In this document: positions 1-10,884 of the stretch, one piece after another
How the letters are laid out: every line of letters begins with the position of its first letter
Numbering within the stretch: position 1 is the first letter of the stretch
Assembly: GCA_028023455.1 (NCBI GenBank)
Contig: JAQFVV010000013.1
Location: 3,476,001 to 3,540,000 of the forward strand
DNA from: Epiperipatus broadwayi
Lineage: Eukaryota > Onychophora > Udeonychophora > Euonychophora > Peripatidae
Direction of reading: 5' to 3'
DNA: 64,000 bases
Notes under the pieces: model-generated
Told to the model about the DNA's origin: nothing
Seen by the model: only the letters and a program-made list of their open reading frames with translations
The model's database searches: none
Made by a program: the position numbers and the translations under genes

Positions 1-872
1 CAAAAGTGAATGCCTGAGCTTTGCTTTAAAGTATTAGATCAGTCTTAATATTTTTGTTGCTTATATTTAAAGAATAGCATAATTTGTTTTTGAATGATAC
101 ATTAACCTTCATTCTATTGAGAAACAATATTAAAATTTTATTTGGCAGGAATTTAGCAAATTTTGATTAATCATATTTCTTTTCAGAAGTAGCAATTTTA
201 AATCATTTTATCTTATGGTTTATTAATCTTTTATGTTTTTGTTTTTTTTTATTAGTTGAAAGTATAAAAAGATGCAGTTTCAGTTGTGAGTCAATAATAA
301 TGATAAACATAATTTTTATCTAATAAAAATTAATTTATAGTTTTCATTTTTCTATATTTGCCAAAACTAATGTTACTAGAATGCTCTATTATTAACAATT
401 TTTAAGTAATATATTTTTTAAAATGCAGTTTTATCGTTTTTTAAAATAAGTTTACCAGTATATTTTGAGTACAATTCAATGCTATTATATTTTAAAACAC
501 TGTCAGTTTAAATACAATTTAACTAAGATGGTAGATATGAAAACCAATTACTGATGATCAGGCAGTATAGATATAATCAAAATTAGAAAAAAATAAAAAT
601 CTTTATGTTGTTTTTCCATAAAATAATAATAATAATAATAATCAGAAAATAATAATAAATTATTTACAACAGCTATATAAATATCAATAATAATTTTATA
701 TATAAAAAGCCTTTTTCAAATGTTAATAATCTATGTAATGTTAACAAACTATTTCAGACATAAAATATCTATTGTTCAATAATGGAATTAAAACAAGCAA
801 TAACAATATAAATCATTAAAATAAATCAAAACCCTCTCATATAAATCCAGTAATTACAAAATAATTGACTAA
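1..872. other. A+T-rich noncoding stretch
   Basis: No ORF with recognisable protein content was found on either strand. The sequence is dominated by A/T runs and short homopolymers, with a small AAT microsatellite inside. It looks like intergenic or intronic DNA left of the fold-back element. Confidence 0.6.
622..642. repeat. (AAT)n microsatellite
   Basis: About seven uninterrupted AAT units, directly visible. Confidence 0.9.
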
Positions 873-1595
873 ATTGTAATGGTATACATATGCCTGCCGT
901 TACATTATTTTAAAATGAAAATTAAAACAAGATCGTAAATAAAAATTGATTTATTAAAAACTTATAAATGAAAAATTAAAAGAGTAATGTTTAACATATA
1001 TATATCGCACAGATGGAAAACTTTAAAAAAAAAATATTTAAAAGTACTTTTTTGTAGAAAAAAGTAAAGATCTAAAGATTAGTACTTTTATTAAAAAGTC
1101 ATATAAAAGAAAATACAAATAAATGTTAATTTCTATTTTAAGAATCATGTTTAATCTTAGTAAATGGAAATGATTGTTTTATTAATTAAATGTAAAGCAA
1201 ACTAGCCTGTGGGGCACTTAAATAATAAAGGTCAGATAAGAAAATGAAAAAATTAAAGATTGACCAATGCAAGCACCAAGCCACACATGGGCCAGAAAGG
1301 AAAACATCCGGATTTTAGGATCAGTGATGTCATGTTCAGTAAATCTGAAAATTTAGTGATAAGGGAGGTTTAATACTATAAAAAGAAAAATAATTGATTG
1401 TTGTCTTATTCAGATTATTGATCTTCTATGAACTGTAGCTGTATTGCAAACTCCATGATGTAGGAATCTTGCAATAGATTTAATTTCCGCATCAGCTGAG
1501 GCCTCCCTATGACAGTTCCTGACCCAAGTATTGACAAGCAACCATTTCATCTCCAGAGAACAATCTACACAAAATGTGAGACTTAGGATGGACTT
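873..1595 (+). repeat. Left inverted arm of fold-back element
   Basis: It matches the reverse complement of the right arm from the tip to about the GGATGGACTT block, where similarity stops. A short minus-strand reading frame inside (positions 1410-1652) has a counterpart on the plus strand of the other arm, sharing the peptide LSLTFCVDCSLEMK. That follows from the repeat and is not evidence for a gene. Confidence 0.8.
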
Positions 1596-2706
1596 GATCA
1601 GGGAAAATAGACTTTTTACCCTATAGACAGATACACCTTGGGAAAGATCCAACTTTTATAAACCATTAGCCCATGCCACTAGCTCAAGGAGTAGCTGAGA
1701 TTTAAAGTTTGAAGTGTTAAAATATATTTTTAATATTAAAAAAAAAATAAGTCACTGCCAGTAATAACACACAAAAACATTTAGTGATGCACATATATAA
1801 ATTTAAATTTGAGGAATAAATTAATCTTATTTTAATTTGTTATCAAGTTTAAATTTAAATTATTATCTTAGTAAGTCCACACAGATGGACATTTTATATA
1901 TTTTTATTTTAGAATGTTGAGTATAGCAATTAAAACTTTTCAAAACATCCAACCTCAGGCTAAAAATTCATAGCTAAATCAAAGCTTGCTTCCTGATATA
2001 CAGATGCAACCAATGCAATATGAAGATGTTAGCATAAAACTACCCTGACACGAATGTGCGTCTGCAGTATGATATTATTTAAAAGAAATGATCCTCATCC
2101 AGTACAGGAATGTGCATCTGTCTGGTGAAGGAGTCATGTATATAAAATATTAAAGAGAAATGCTATGTATGGAGGGAGAGTGGTGCTTTGCTGACTTATA
2201 GTCCCTATCCATAGAGAGAAAGGAAATCAATGTTGGGTAAGTACTCCATGTCCATTGCAACACAATGATTACACTTTGGGTCATGCATTCAGTTGGACAC
2301 ACTTGCCCTGTATGCTAACAAGCTTCACATTACATTGATATAAACACCCATATATCCCTCCACCAGCATCGTCGACTCAACTATGAAACAAATAAATAGT
2401 CTGAAATTAAACCCCTTTAACCAACAAACTTTAATGAAGCTATGCAGCCATCTACACCCAACTTTAAATTTAATAACTTAGTTAACAAACAAAATAAATA
2501 AATAAATAAAAGAAAAATGGAAATGATTAGCAAACATATACATATAAAAAATATTAATAATTGATTTAGAGTTCTTTTAATTCAGATAAGAGTTCATATT
2601 TTAAGTTACTAATTGAAAGTTTGTTTAAAAGTTCATATTGAGTATCACAATTTATACTTCCCAGGGTAAATTTTTACAAATCCTCCTGGTTGTGGTATGT
2701 TTATGG

Positions 2707-3386
2707 AAGTCCATCCTAAGTCTCACATTTTGTGTAGATTGTTCTCTGGAGATGAAACCACTGCTTTCCAATACTTGGGTCAGGAACTGTCATAGGGAGG
2801 CCTCAGCTGATGCAGAAAATTAAATCTATTGCAAGACTCCTACATCATGGAGTCTGCAATACAGTTACAGTTCATAGATCAATAGTCTGAATAAGACAAT
2901 AATCGATTATTTTTCTTTTTATAGTATTAGACCTCCCTTATCACTAAATTTTTGGATCCATCGAATATGATGTTACTGATCCTAAGGTGCGGATGTTTTC
3001 CTTTCTAGCCCGTGCATGTCTTGGTGCTTGATTAGTCAATCTTTAATTTTTTCATTCTCTTACCTGACCTTTGTTATTTAAGTGCCTCAAGAGCTAGTTT
3101 GCTTTACATTTAATTAATAAATTATTTCCATTTGCTAAGATTAAACATGATTCTTAAAATAAAAATTGATTAACATTTATTTGTATTTTCTTTTATATAA
3201 CTTTTTACTAAAAGTACTAATCTTTAGATCTTTACTTTTTTCTACAAAAAAGTACTTTCAAATACTTTTTTTAAAAGTAACATAACTCCTTTAATTTTCC
3301 ATTTTTAAGTTTTAATAAATCAATTTTTATTTACGATCTTGTTTTAATTTTAAAATAATGTAACGGCACATGTATACCGTTACAAT
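2707..3386 (-). repeat. Right inverted arm of fold-back element
   Basis: Reverse-complement partner of the left arm. Landmarks include AATCAATTTTTATTTACGAT near the tip and the GACAGTTCCTGAC block (read on the minus strand) near the inner end. Divergence between arms is modest, with small indels. Confidence 0.8.
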
Positions 3387-6300
3387 ATCATAACATACAA
3401 TAAATAAATTACATGCATTTTTTACAATTATATACATATATATATCATTTCATATAACTTTCGATTCATTTTTAATTAACCAATTGTTAACCAAATTTAT
3501 AGAAGTCTTGTAAATATTCATACAATTATTCAAATTATTTTTAATATAGTATGTTTATTTCTGAAAAAAATGTCCAATGTGACAGTCTATCAAAAAGTTG
3601 TTTAATTTATAATTAACACTTTTAAAATAATGGTTTCAAAAAACTTGGTAAAATTACAAAGCATTTAAGAAAAGAGCAAAAAAATATATAGTATAGTTTC
3701 CAAGTAACAAACAAAATGATAAAAAAACTACATAGAAAAAGAAACAGAAAGATTTTATGAAATAATACTATGAAGAAGTTTAAAATATCAAGAAAAAAAC
3801 GTTGTTTTGCAAAGATCAGAAAAAAATTAGAGATTGCAATTATATTATGTTTCATTTTACACACACATATTTTTGTTTTTTTTTAATCAGTACATCTTCA
3901 TCTCAATTTTGTTATATTACAAACATCCATCAGTGCAGAAGTTCAATACACCTTATCTAACTATGCAAGCATTTTCCAAACAATCTTTGCTCATTAGATG
4001 TCAAACACTTGAATCTCCATGCCACTATTGACAACTTAATAATTTTCAACAGTGGACTCTGGTTCCTATCCATTTTTATTATTTTGTGGAAGGGTGGATA
4101 ATTATATATGAATATCTCTACAATGCAATGGGTGTTCACTTTTCTATAAGATGTTAAAAATGATTACAAAAAAGTATCTGTCTCATGTAACAGTGGTGTA
4201 ATGGAAATATATATATATATGATATATGAATTGAAAATTAAGTAAATAAATACTTTACAAATAATTTTCACTGTATACATAAGGATGTTTTACCAAATTA
4301 AAAGTTACTTTTTTTAATTACTTGGAATAAAATCTGAAATATTCACCAGCAAATTAAATTAATTCAATAGTTATTGAAAATAGTATTTACTCAAATTAAG
4401 ATTTCTGAATTCAGAGGCTACAAAAAAACATCCTTATTTCCTATAATCAATATATCACCTGTCAACCCTCTTTCATGGGAAAAAAAGGTATGTGCATAAG
4501 GAGATGAACTAAAAGAAATAAATTAAAAATTGAAAAATAATTTGTAAATGGTTTATGATAAAAATTCAAAAATAACTGCATCAATTAATCATATAAAAAT
4601 ATTAAAAAAAAAAAAATGAAATAATTTTTTTTATCGTACTAAAACAGTCTTATTTATACTACTGATATATTTTAAACAATCTAATTATTTAAACTAATTA
4701 CATAATGTATAAATCCAGATGTTATATTGAACAAAAACTGTTATTTTCAGTTATAATACAGATTCAATATCTTCATGAAAAAAATACTAATCAAAATTTT
4801 AATTGCAAAAAAGACTTTGCTTATACTTTATATATGAAAAATATTTTTTTAATTACTTGTTCAAAATATTTATTGTTTGCCCTAGCAGCTTTATCTCAAA
4901 ATAAAAATAATTACAAAAACCATACCAAACTCATCTTTTGGTAAAGTTAATCAGTCAGATGTTTTTAGGTTTTTTTTCCTGTAACATATCCAACAGTGTT
5001 ATATATGTAAATGGCACTTTCCAAAAATAATACATCATAACAAATTCAAAGGCATATTCACTAATGTGATGATACAGACTGTCCATCTCATTGATGATTT
5101 TTGCCATTTTCTATCAATCTTTTTGATTATTATACAGTTTTTAAGTAAATTAATATTGTCTTTCATAATATTATCAAAATACTATAAGTGTTATTATAAA
5201 TGATTGTAAAATATGAAGCTAAAAATAAAATTTTTATTACCATATTATAGTTTATTTTTAAATAAATTTGTGGCAACGATGCAAATTAATAGATATTGGT
5301 AATCCATTACCTAATCAACTTGACTTTAGACAAACAGATATACTTATTACATATGTAAGTTAAATTGCATATGTGATATATTTAACACTCCTTATGTACT
5401 TATAATGTAAGCCATTTTAGAAGATTACTAGAATTCTTCTCAGAGTTTAAGACAATGAAAGTACCATGTTTTTCTTCCAAAAACCTAACATTTCTTTTTG
5501 AGGCCAGGGTATGTATATATGGGTGTAAATGTTTTTATTTTTAAAACTTTATTTATGATGCCAAAATAATTTATGATTCTTCATTACTAGAAGTTATAAA
5601 ATGGTTAGCCAAGTTGTTGTTGATGACAAAAAACAAATAATGTTAAGAAACATATACATGTTACATGTAAGTCACAAAATATTTAGTCATTTTGGTAGAT
5701 TAGTTGATTCTCCTCTGAGTCTAAGACCTTGAAAAAAACATGAATTTCTTTCCAAAAACTGGATAGTTACTTATATTTTGATTAGGGTTGGAAGTGTGTG
5801 TGCATATGCTTTAATACTCATTTTTGTTTTATATTTGCACTTATGAAGAAGATATAAATAAATTATGTTGTTTGACTCTAAAAAGCTATAAAGTCATCAA
5901 CCAGATAGTTAATGGTGACATAAGACAGGGAATGCTAAGAATCTCTGAAATACCAATTTAGGTAGCCATTCAATTGTGATTACTTGGCCATATACAATTG
6001 TAAATCATTTTGAAATGAAAAAATATCTCAGTAATAGTATAAAAATAGTTGCCTAATATAAAATAATGAAACTTTGTGAAAATAACAAGGACAGTTAGAA
6101 AGTGGTGATACATTTTACTATAAAGTACAAATATTGGAAGCACAAATGAAATATGATTTATTCACTACCAATAAAAACATGGGGAATAATGTTGAAATAT
6201 TGATAGTATATTGGACATAAACAAGATTAGTTATTCAACTTAATAGAGGATATTAAACTCCAAATATAGACAATTCAGCCATATGTCCTAACAATTTTTT

Positions 6301-7259
6301 ATTCTGATAAAACAAACATTTCTGTATAAATACACAAAATAACTTTGAACAATTCAAATACCATTTTAAAATTATCATGGAAGATTTTAATGAAAGAATT
6401 GAAGAACATATGAGAGAAGAAAGTGAAAAGGTAAGTATGGATATGGGCACAGAAATAAAAGACTATATAGCTATGTGAAATTTATTAGAGGAGGGGGACC
6501 ACATCACCTTTTTTTTGAATATGTGTGAGAAAAATCTACAATGTAAATTGGCATGAAAGATTCTAATAGAACATAAGTTATCATTATATTTTGATTAAAA
6601 GAAAATATGGATGTATTTTAAGACTATAAAGCTTCAGGGATTAAACATCAATTAGAAAGATGAAAGATATTTGATAATGTAAGTAGTAAAAACTGAGAGT
6701 TATTAAGAAAGATAGTATTACTAATATGACTAATCTCTGTAAATACCCAATGAATTTAATTTACAATTTTTACACGTCATTTTTCAATATTATCAGAATT
6801 TTTAATAGTACTCAGATTTGAATGAAATTAAAATTAAAAACATAAGAAACTTAACTAAAATCATCTATACAAATAGCAGAAATAAAGAAGCAACAATTAA
6901 TGGATAAATGCTCCAATTGGATTGAGCAATATATGTAGAAAATTAAAAATATGAAAGTAATTTAAATGAACTATAGTAGAGTCACAATATTCATTATATT
7001 TTCTTCAAAGTTTTCCTAATGTATATCATGTACAATAGCTTACATTTTGTTAATAAACTTTGATTAGAATAGAATGCATATTGTTTATTGAACTGCAAGG
7101 GTACAATACTTTTTGACACACACATATAAATAACAGATACTTTTCATTTGTATAGCATGCATACATAAATTAAAAATTATAGTATAAACAAAATGTTTAA
7201 AAATTAATACTTATTAATAATAAATCAAGGGAACAGATTTGCATATATTTTACTGAATG
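3387..7259. other. A+T-rich noncoding stretch
   Basis: No supported gene. Short ORFs here have Phe/Ile/Leu/Lys-rich translations typical of random A+T-rich DNA. The only internal structure noticed is the diverged tandem repeat at 5407-5950 and a small AT dinucleotide run near 4208. Confidence 0.55.
5407..5950. repeat. Diverged tandem duplication, period about 270 bp
   Basis: Two successive units share ordered landmarks: GTAAG then TCTCxGAGTxTAAGAC, then TTTCTTxCCAAAAAC, then GGG with TGT-rich sequence, then ATTTATGA/CTTATGAAGA, then AAGxTATAAAxT. The units are much diverged. Origin is unknown; it could be an old satellite or an element fragment. Confidence 0.5.
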
Positions 7260-7390
7260 TATTTTTATATTGGACTATTTCCATAATCTAATATGTGTAT
7301 TGAATGTTTTCAAGAAAATTTAACTTTATCTAAATATTTCAAATACATTCAACTGTTAGTAATAGCACATCAAACAGGTTAATATATGCA

Positions 7391-7431
7391 CAACATTTTC
7401 AAGAAGTATTATTTCCTCCCTCTCCTTTAGG
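7391..7431 (-). ncRNA. Hammerhead-ribozyme-like core, decayed
   Basis: On the minus strand a CTGAAGA-derived segment (here CTAAAGG) precedes a purine-rich arm, an AATAAT loop and a pyrimidine arm, followed by GAAAA. Known animal PLEs carry hammerhead motifs in their terminal repeats. This copy departs from the catalytic core and is probably inactive. Confidence 0.3.
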
Positions 7432-7460
7432 TGTTTCTGACCAGACCAGTGACAGTACTA

Positions 7461-7545
7461 GCATGGGATTCAAACCTGGACCCTTAGATTCTTGAGTATT
7501 GAATTTTAAGGTAATGCTCTAACCAAGTGAGCTATTCTGCCAAAG
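7461..7545 (-). other. tRNA-like module in PLE tail (A and B boxes)
   Basis: On the minus strand TAGCTCACTTGGTTAGAGC matches the A-box pattern TRGCNNARNNGG and GGTTTGAATCC matches the B-box pattern GGTTCRANNCC. CCTTA and TAAGG can pair as an anticodon-type stem, but the enclosed loop is about 20 nt, far more than a tRNA loop. The acceptor and T stems do not close, so this is a tRNA-derived or tRNA-mimicking element segment and not a tRNA gene. Confidence 0.6.
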
Positions 7546-7849
7546 GCAACAGGCTGTAGAAATTTCATATACTTATCTATGAGGTTCCTCCTGATTTCTC
7601 CACTTTTTTCTAACAGCAAAGTTGATTAGTGGGTTCCATATATTATGTATAGTCGCACTAGGTTGGCTTATGGGAATTTTCGCCATGTCATGTGAGCAGC
7701 TTCTTTAAATTTTCTTCTTTATACCTAGTGTGACTATGCATAATGTATGGAAACCACTAATCAACTTTGCTCTTAGGAAAAAGTGGAGAAATCAGGAGGA
7801 ACCACATAGATAAGTATATGAAATTTTTACAGACTACTGCCTTTAGCAG

Positions 7850-7925
7850 GTTGGCTCAGTTGATTAGAGCATTATCTTAAAATTCAATACTGAAGAATCT
7901 AAGGGTCCAGGTTTAAATCCTATGC
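7850..7925 (+). other. tRNA-like module in PLE tail (A and B boxes)
   Basis: Plus-strand counterpart of the module in the left half: TGGCTCAGTTGATTAGAGC (A box) and GGTTTAAATCC (degenerate B box) in the same order and spacing. Confidence 0.6.
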
Positions 7926-7954
7926 TAGTACTGTCACTGGTCAGACCAGCATCA

Positions 7955-7992
7955 CCTGAAAAAGAGAGAAGAATACCTCTCAAAATGTTGTG
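7955..7992 (+). ncRNA. Hammerhead-ribozyme-like core, decayed
   Basis: CTGAAAA, then GAGAG with a short loop and CTCTC as a possible stem II, then AAAATG where GAAAC is expected. Same position relative to the tRNA-like module as in the other copies. G8 and G12 equivalents are lost. Confidence 0.35.
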
Positions 7993-8125
7993 TATATACT
8001 AACCTGTTTGCTGTGATATTACTAAAGTCGAATGTATTGGAAATATTTAAATAAAGTTAAATTTTTCTAAAGACATTCAATACGCATAATAGATGATGGA
8101 AATAGTCCAATATAAAAATACAACT

Positions 8126-8695
8126 AAAACACCATCAACACAAATCTTCAGGAAAAACATCTTACTGAATGTATGCTTATTCATTTATTCACTGAAGCAA
8201 AAACAAACTTACTGCATTGTATTTTTACTTTTTAAATGTGTTTATTGAAATTAGAAAATCAATTTGACTGTTGTATGTTAGTTTGTAAACTTTTGATCTT
8301 TTTTATGTTGGAATGAAATTTTAAAACTGAGGTTTAATATATACATTTAAATTCAATACAATTGCTTGAAATTTGATGTACAACTAATTAATATCAGAAT
8401 AATCCATATGGGACACTAATCTTTTTGATAGATCATCTAGTTTCCTAGATATGGAATAGAGGACTGCAAAATGTTGAATATTTTTTTGGTATTTCAAATT
8501 TATAAATTTTTCTTAAAACTTTCATTTGTCTTACAAAAACTCACAAGAGGACAGTATAGAGATTTTTTTAAATAATAAGAAAGTTTATTTATAATATAGC
8601 TTTGTTAAGCTTTTTTAAAAAAAAAAAAGTTTTCCAAATAAAATAAAAAAGTCAAACAATATAAACAGAAAAGTTACTTACTGATATCTTATATA
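8126..8695. other. A+T-rich noncoding stretch
   Basis: No gene. Its right end contains the start of a ~250 bp tandem unit (T-run/A-run block at about 8608) that continues beyond the transposon insertion. Confidence 0.5.
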
Positions 8696-8800
8696 CATCC
8701 GGGTCTCATTTTATGTGGATTTATTTAATGCAATTTTGAAGTTATGCAATTCATGATTCTTCTTGATATCTTTGTATGCGGTTTTCTTTTATGCGATAAA

Positions 8801-8923
8801 AATTATTAGATCAGAAGTCGAGCTCCGATAATGCGCTATTACTTTAAATATTATAAATTTCGCATACTCATGTCATATTTAAAGTAATAGCACATTATCG
8901 GAGTTCGACTTCCATCTAATAAT
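8801..8923. repeat. Long hairpin inside pogo-like element
   Basis: Left arm 8801-8851 and right arm 8875-8923 are near-perfect inverted copies (core CTCCGATAATG...CATTATCGGAG) around a ~23 nt spacer. The arms contain CpG and are richer in G+C than their surroundings. A transcript would fold into a ~50 bp stem. Confidence 0.85.
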
Positions 8924-9028
8924 TTCAATATTTTCAGCACTTTATAATAGTACTGTAATAGATTTTATGTAATAAAGAAGTTCATAATTCACTTAAAATC
9001 AGAATTTCCCCATTTTATATACACACAT

Positions 9029-9331
9029 TAAATTTTACAAGACTATAATGTAAATCTGTTCAAATGTTATAGATGAAAAATACTATGTTTGTTGTTGTTT
9101 TTGCATTTTAAATCAAATTCTATTTTTGCTTTTTATAAAAAGAGTACATGATTAATTAATCATTTAGTGTCCGCAAGTAATAAATTTTACAAGATTATAA
9201 TGTAAATCTGTTCAAACATTATAGATGCCTATACGATGTATGTTGTTGTTTTTGCATTTTAAATCACGTTCAATTTTTGCTTTTTATAAAACGAGTACGT
9301 AATCAATTAATCATTTAGTGTCTGCAAGTTT
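9029..9331 (+). repeat. Tandem duplication, ~150 bp, inside pogo-like element
   Basis: Two consecutive units begin AAATTTTACAAGA(C/T)TATAATG, share TTGTTGTTTTTGCATTTTAAA and end TCATTTAGTGTC(C/T)GCAAGT. They differ at scattered positions. Confidence 0.85.
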
Positions 9332-9619
9332 ATTTTTAAAAGGGGAGTAACAGCGGTGGGCACAATTAAATTTGCAATTATAATCTGATTTTTAATTGTA
9401 ATTAACAAAACAAAATGATGTGAAACGATGAAATTTGATTTTTAAATGGAATTGAAAATTAAAAAATTAAAGACAAAAATAAGAATTTAATTTTTAGTTG
9501 TTAGATTTAATTAAATTTTGCCCAACAGTGGTGAGTCAGTGTCTTTTTATTATCGTAAGTCTTTCTTATTTTTATTTTAAACTTTTAGTTTACTCTGGAG
9601 AGAAAAACACCCAAGAAAA

Positions 9620-9798
9620 TGAATTTCTTTGGAAACAAAAATTTCAGTTTTAGATCGCTTAGCGAAATGGGAAGGATCAATAGCGATTGGAAAATGTTTT
9701 AGTTGTATTTCCTCTTGACTTCATTTAGGAGAAGCTACAGTACCTCACATCACATCACATCATGATGAATCTGATGTCTCAAATAGCGATAATAATTA
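9620..9798 (+). pseudogene. pogo/Tigger-like transposase remnant: N-terminal HTH joined to C-terminal tail
   Basis: The plus strand reads SLETKISVLDRLAKWEGSIA and continues IGKCFS, the pattern of the CENP-B N-terminal / Tigger helix-turn-helix DNA-binding domain at the start of pogo-type transposases. A stop and a short gap follow, then LGEATV, and then an acidic end DESDVSNSDNN before a stop. The whole DDE catalytic region that should lie between is absent. A frame break also separates the HTH from the preceding RKTPKKM. It is a dead, internally deleted coding relic. Family assignment comes from the HTH pattern, TA target and TIRs together. Confidence 0.65.
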
Positions 9799-10506
9799 AA
9801 ATACCATACATGTATGAAAAAAATGTAAATTACACATAAAAATATATTGTTTTGAATAAAATTAAATACTGTAGTTAATAAAAAAAGTAAAAAAAGTTTG
9901 TCTTGTATCAATTTTTTTCAAATTTGAAATTTTTTATTAGTCATATTTTATTTTCTTATTTTTTTTTATGTGAATTTTAAAGTAATTTTACGTTGTTGCT
10001 TTGCTTTTATGCGATTTTTGGAAAATTACAGTACGTTTCTCCCATTTTTCAAGATAAGTTAAGTCTATTTTTGTGCGATTTCTTTTGCGCATTTTCTGAG
10101 GAACCTATCTACCACATAAAATGAGACCCAGGTGTATATATAACTATGTACACATGCTAAATATGATATATACATAGAGTATCATATTAACTTACTTCAG
10201 AAATATCTAGTGATATATAAACACTATATGTGTGAAATTGATTTAAAGTAAAATTATATGTATTAAGTGAAGTTCATTTAAAAATATACATTTGGTAAGC
10301 TTTTTTTTTAAAAAAAAAAAAATTCTAATCAAAAGCAAAAATGTCAAAACAAATTTCACTTAAAAAGAATATTTCATATTTTTAATCATGTATATACATA
10401 TATATTATGTACACATAGTAATATGATATATACATAAGAGGTATAGCAGAAATATCTAGTGATATATATCTATCACATATAAGTACTCAGTCAATTTAAA
10501 GTGCTA

Positions 10507-10884
10507 TATAATTTTACATTTTTATTTACTGTGCCAATACTAAAAATTAAAAATAATATGAATGATTTTTTTATATTAAATGCTTTTATTTACCAACCAC
10601 TAAAAAAAACATTATTTCTTCAACCACAAGTGAGGTTTTTAGATTTAACTTGAAATAAAAGAATGGGGGAGGGGTCCAGAAATTAATTAAGTCAATCCCT
10701 TGTTTTGAAAAGTAAGAAATGACTTATTATTTTCTAGAAACCCCTTGCTTTTATATCAGTTAAATCTTAAAAAACCCAATTGTGATTGAAAAAACTATTT
10801 TTTTCTTTTTAGTGCATGATAAATAAAAACATTTAATATAAAAACAATGATTTCTATTATTAAATACAGTAAATAGCAAAATAT
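10507..10884. repeat. Inverted repeat, arms about 150-170 bp
   Basis: Left arm (to about 10674) pairs with the right arm (from about 10739): TATTTACTGT...ATATTAAATG on the left, CATTTAATAT...ACAGTAAATA on the right. The ~65 bp loop contains no gene. Possible MITE or fold-back element; no TSD was fixed. Confidence 0.7.

Larger units (their letters stand above)
873..3386. mobile_element. Fold-back (long terminal inverted repeat) element
   Basis: The outer ~700 bp on each side are inverted copies of one another around a ~1.1 kb non-matching centre. The outermost bases read ATTGTAATGGTATACAT on the left, and the right end read on the other strand gives ATTGTAACGGTATACAT. Next to each tip is a short inverted pair, best preserved on the right as GTAACGG...CCGTTAC. 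No transposase or RT was recognised in the centre, so this is probably a non-autonomous DNA transposon or fold-back element. The superfamily is not known. No clear target-site duplication could be fixed by eye. Confidence 0.75.
7260..8125. mobile_element. Palindromic Penelope-like element tail (family 1), no coding part
   Basis: The left half is the antisense and the right half the sense version of the same ~430 bp tail seen at the 3' ends of the PLE copies near 35.1 and 61.5 kb. The shared end contains AATAGTCCAATATAAAAATA and its complement. Each half has a tRNA-like module and a hammerhead-like core. No RT or GIY-YIG coding sequence lies between the halves, which meet around 7.7 kb. Assignment to PLE rests on identity to the tails of copies that keep GIY-YIG or RT coding sequence. 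Confidence 0.7.
8696..10134 (+). mobile_element. pogo/Tigger-like DNA transposon, internally deleted (copy 1)
   Basis: Left terminus CATCCGGGTCTCATTTTATG and right terminus (minus strand) CACCTGGGTCTCATTTTATG form terminal inverted repeats, flanked by TA on both sides (8694-8695 and 10135-10136), the usual target of the Tc1/mariner superfamily. The subterminal motifs ending TATGCGAT recur near both ends. A CENP-B-type helix-turn-helix remnant and an acidic C-terminal tail inside point to the pogo/Tigger group. The transposase catalytic core is missing, so the copy is non-autonomous. Confidence 0.8.
8608..10545. repeat. Two ~250 bp tandem units, first one split by a transposon
   Basis: AAGCTTTTTT followed by an A-run occurs at about 8608 and again at about 10298. 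TGTACACAT...AATATGATATATACATA occurs at about 10146 and 10410, and CAGAAATATCTAGTGATATAT follows in both. Removing the 8696-10134 insertion leaves two adjacent units of about 250 bp each. Confidence 0.6.

Noticed and set aside
3622-4139. Small ORFs rich in Phe, Ile, Leu
   Set aside because: Overlap each other on both strands and show only A+T-driven composition, with no recognisable motif.
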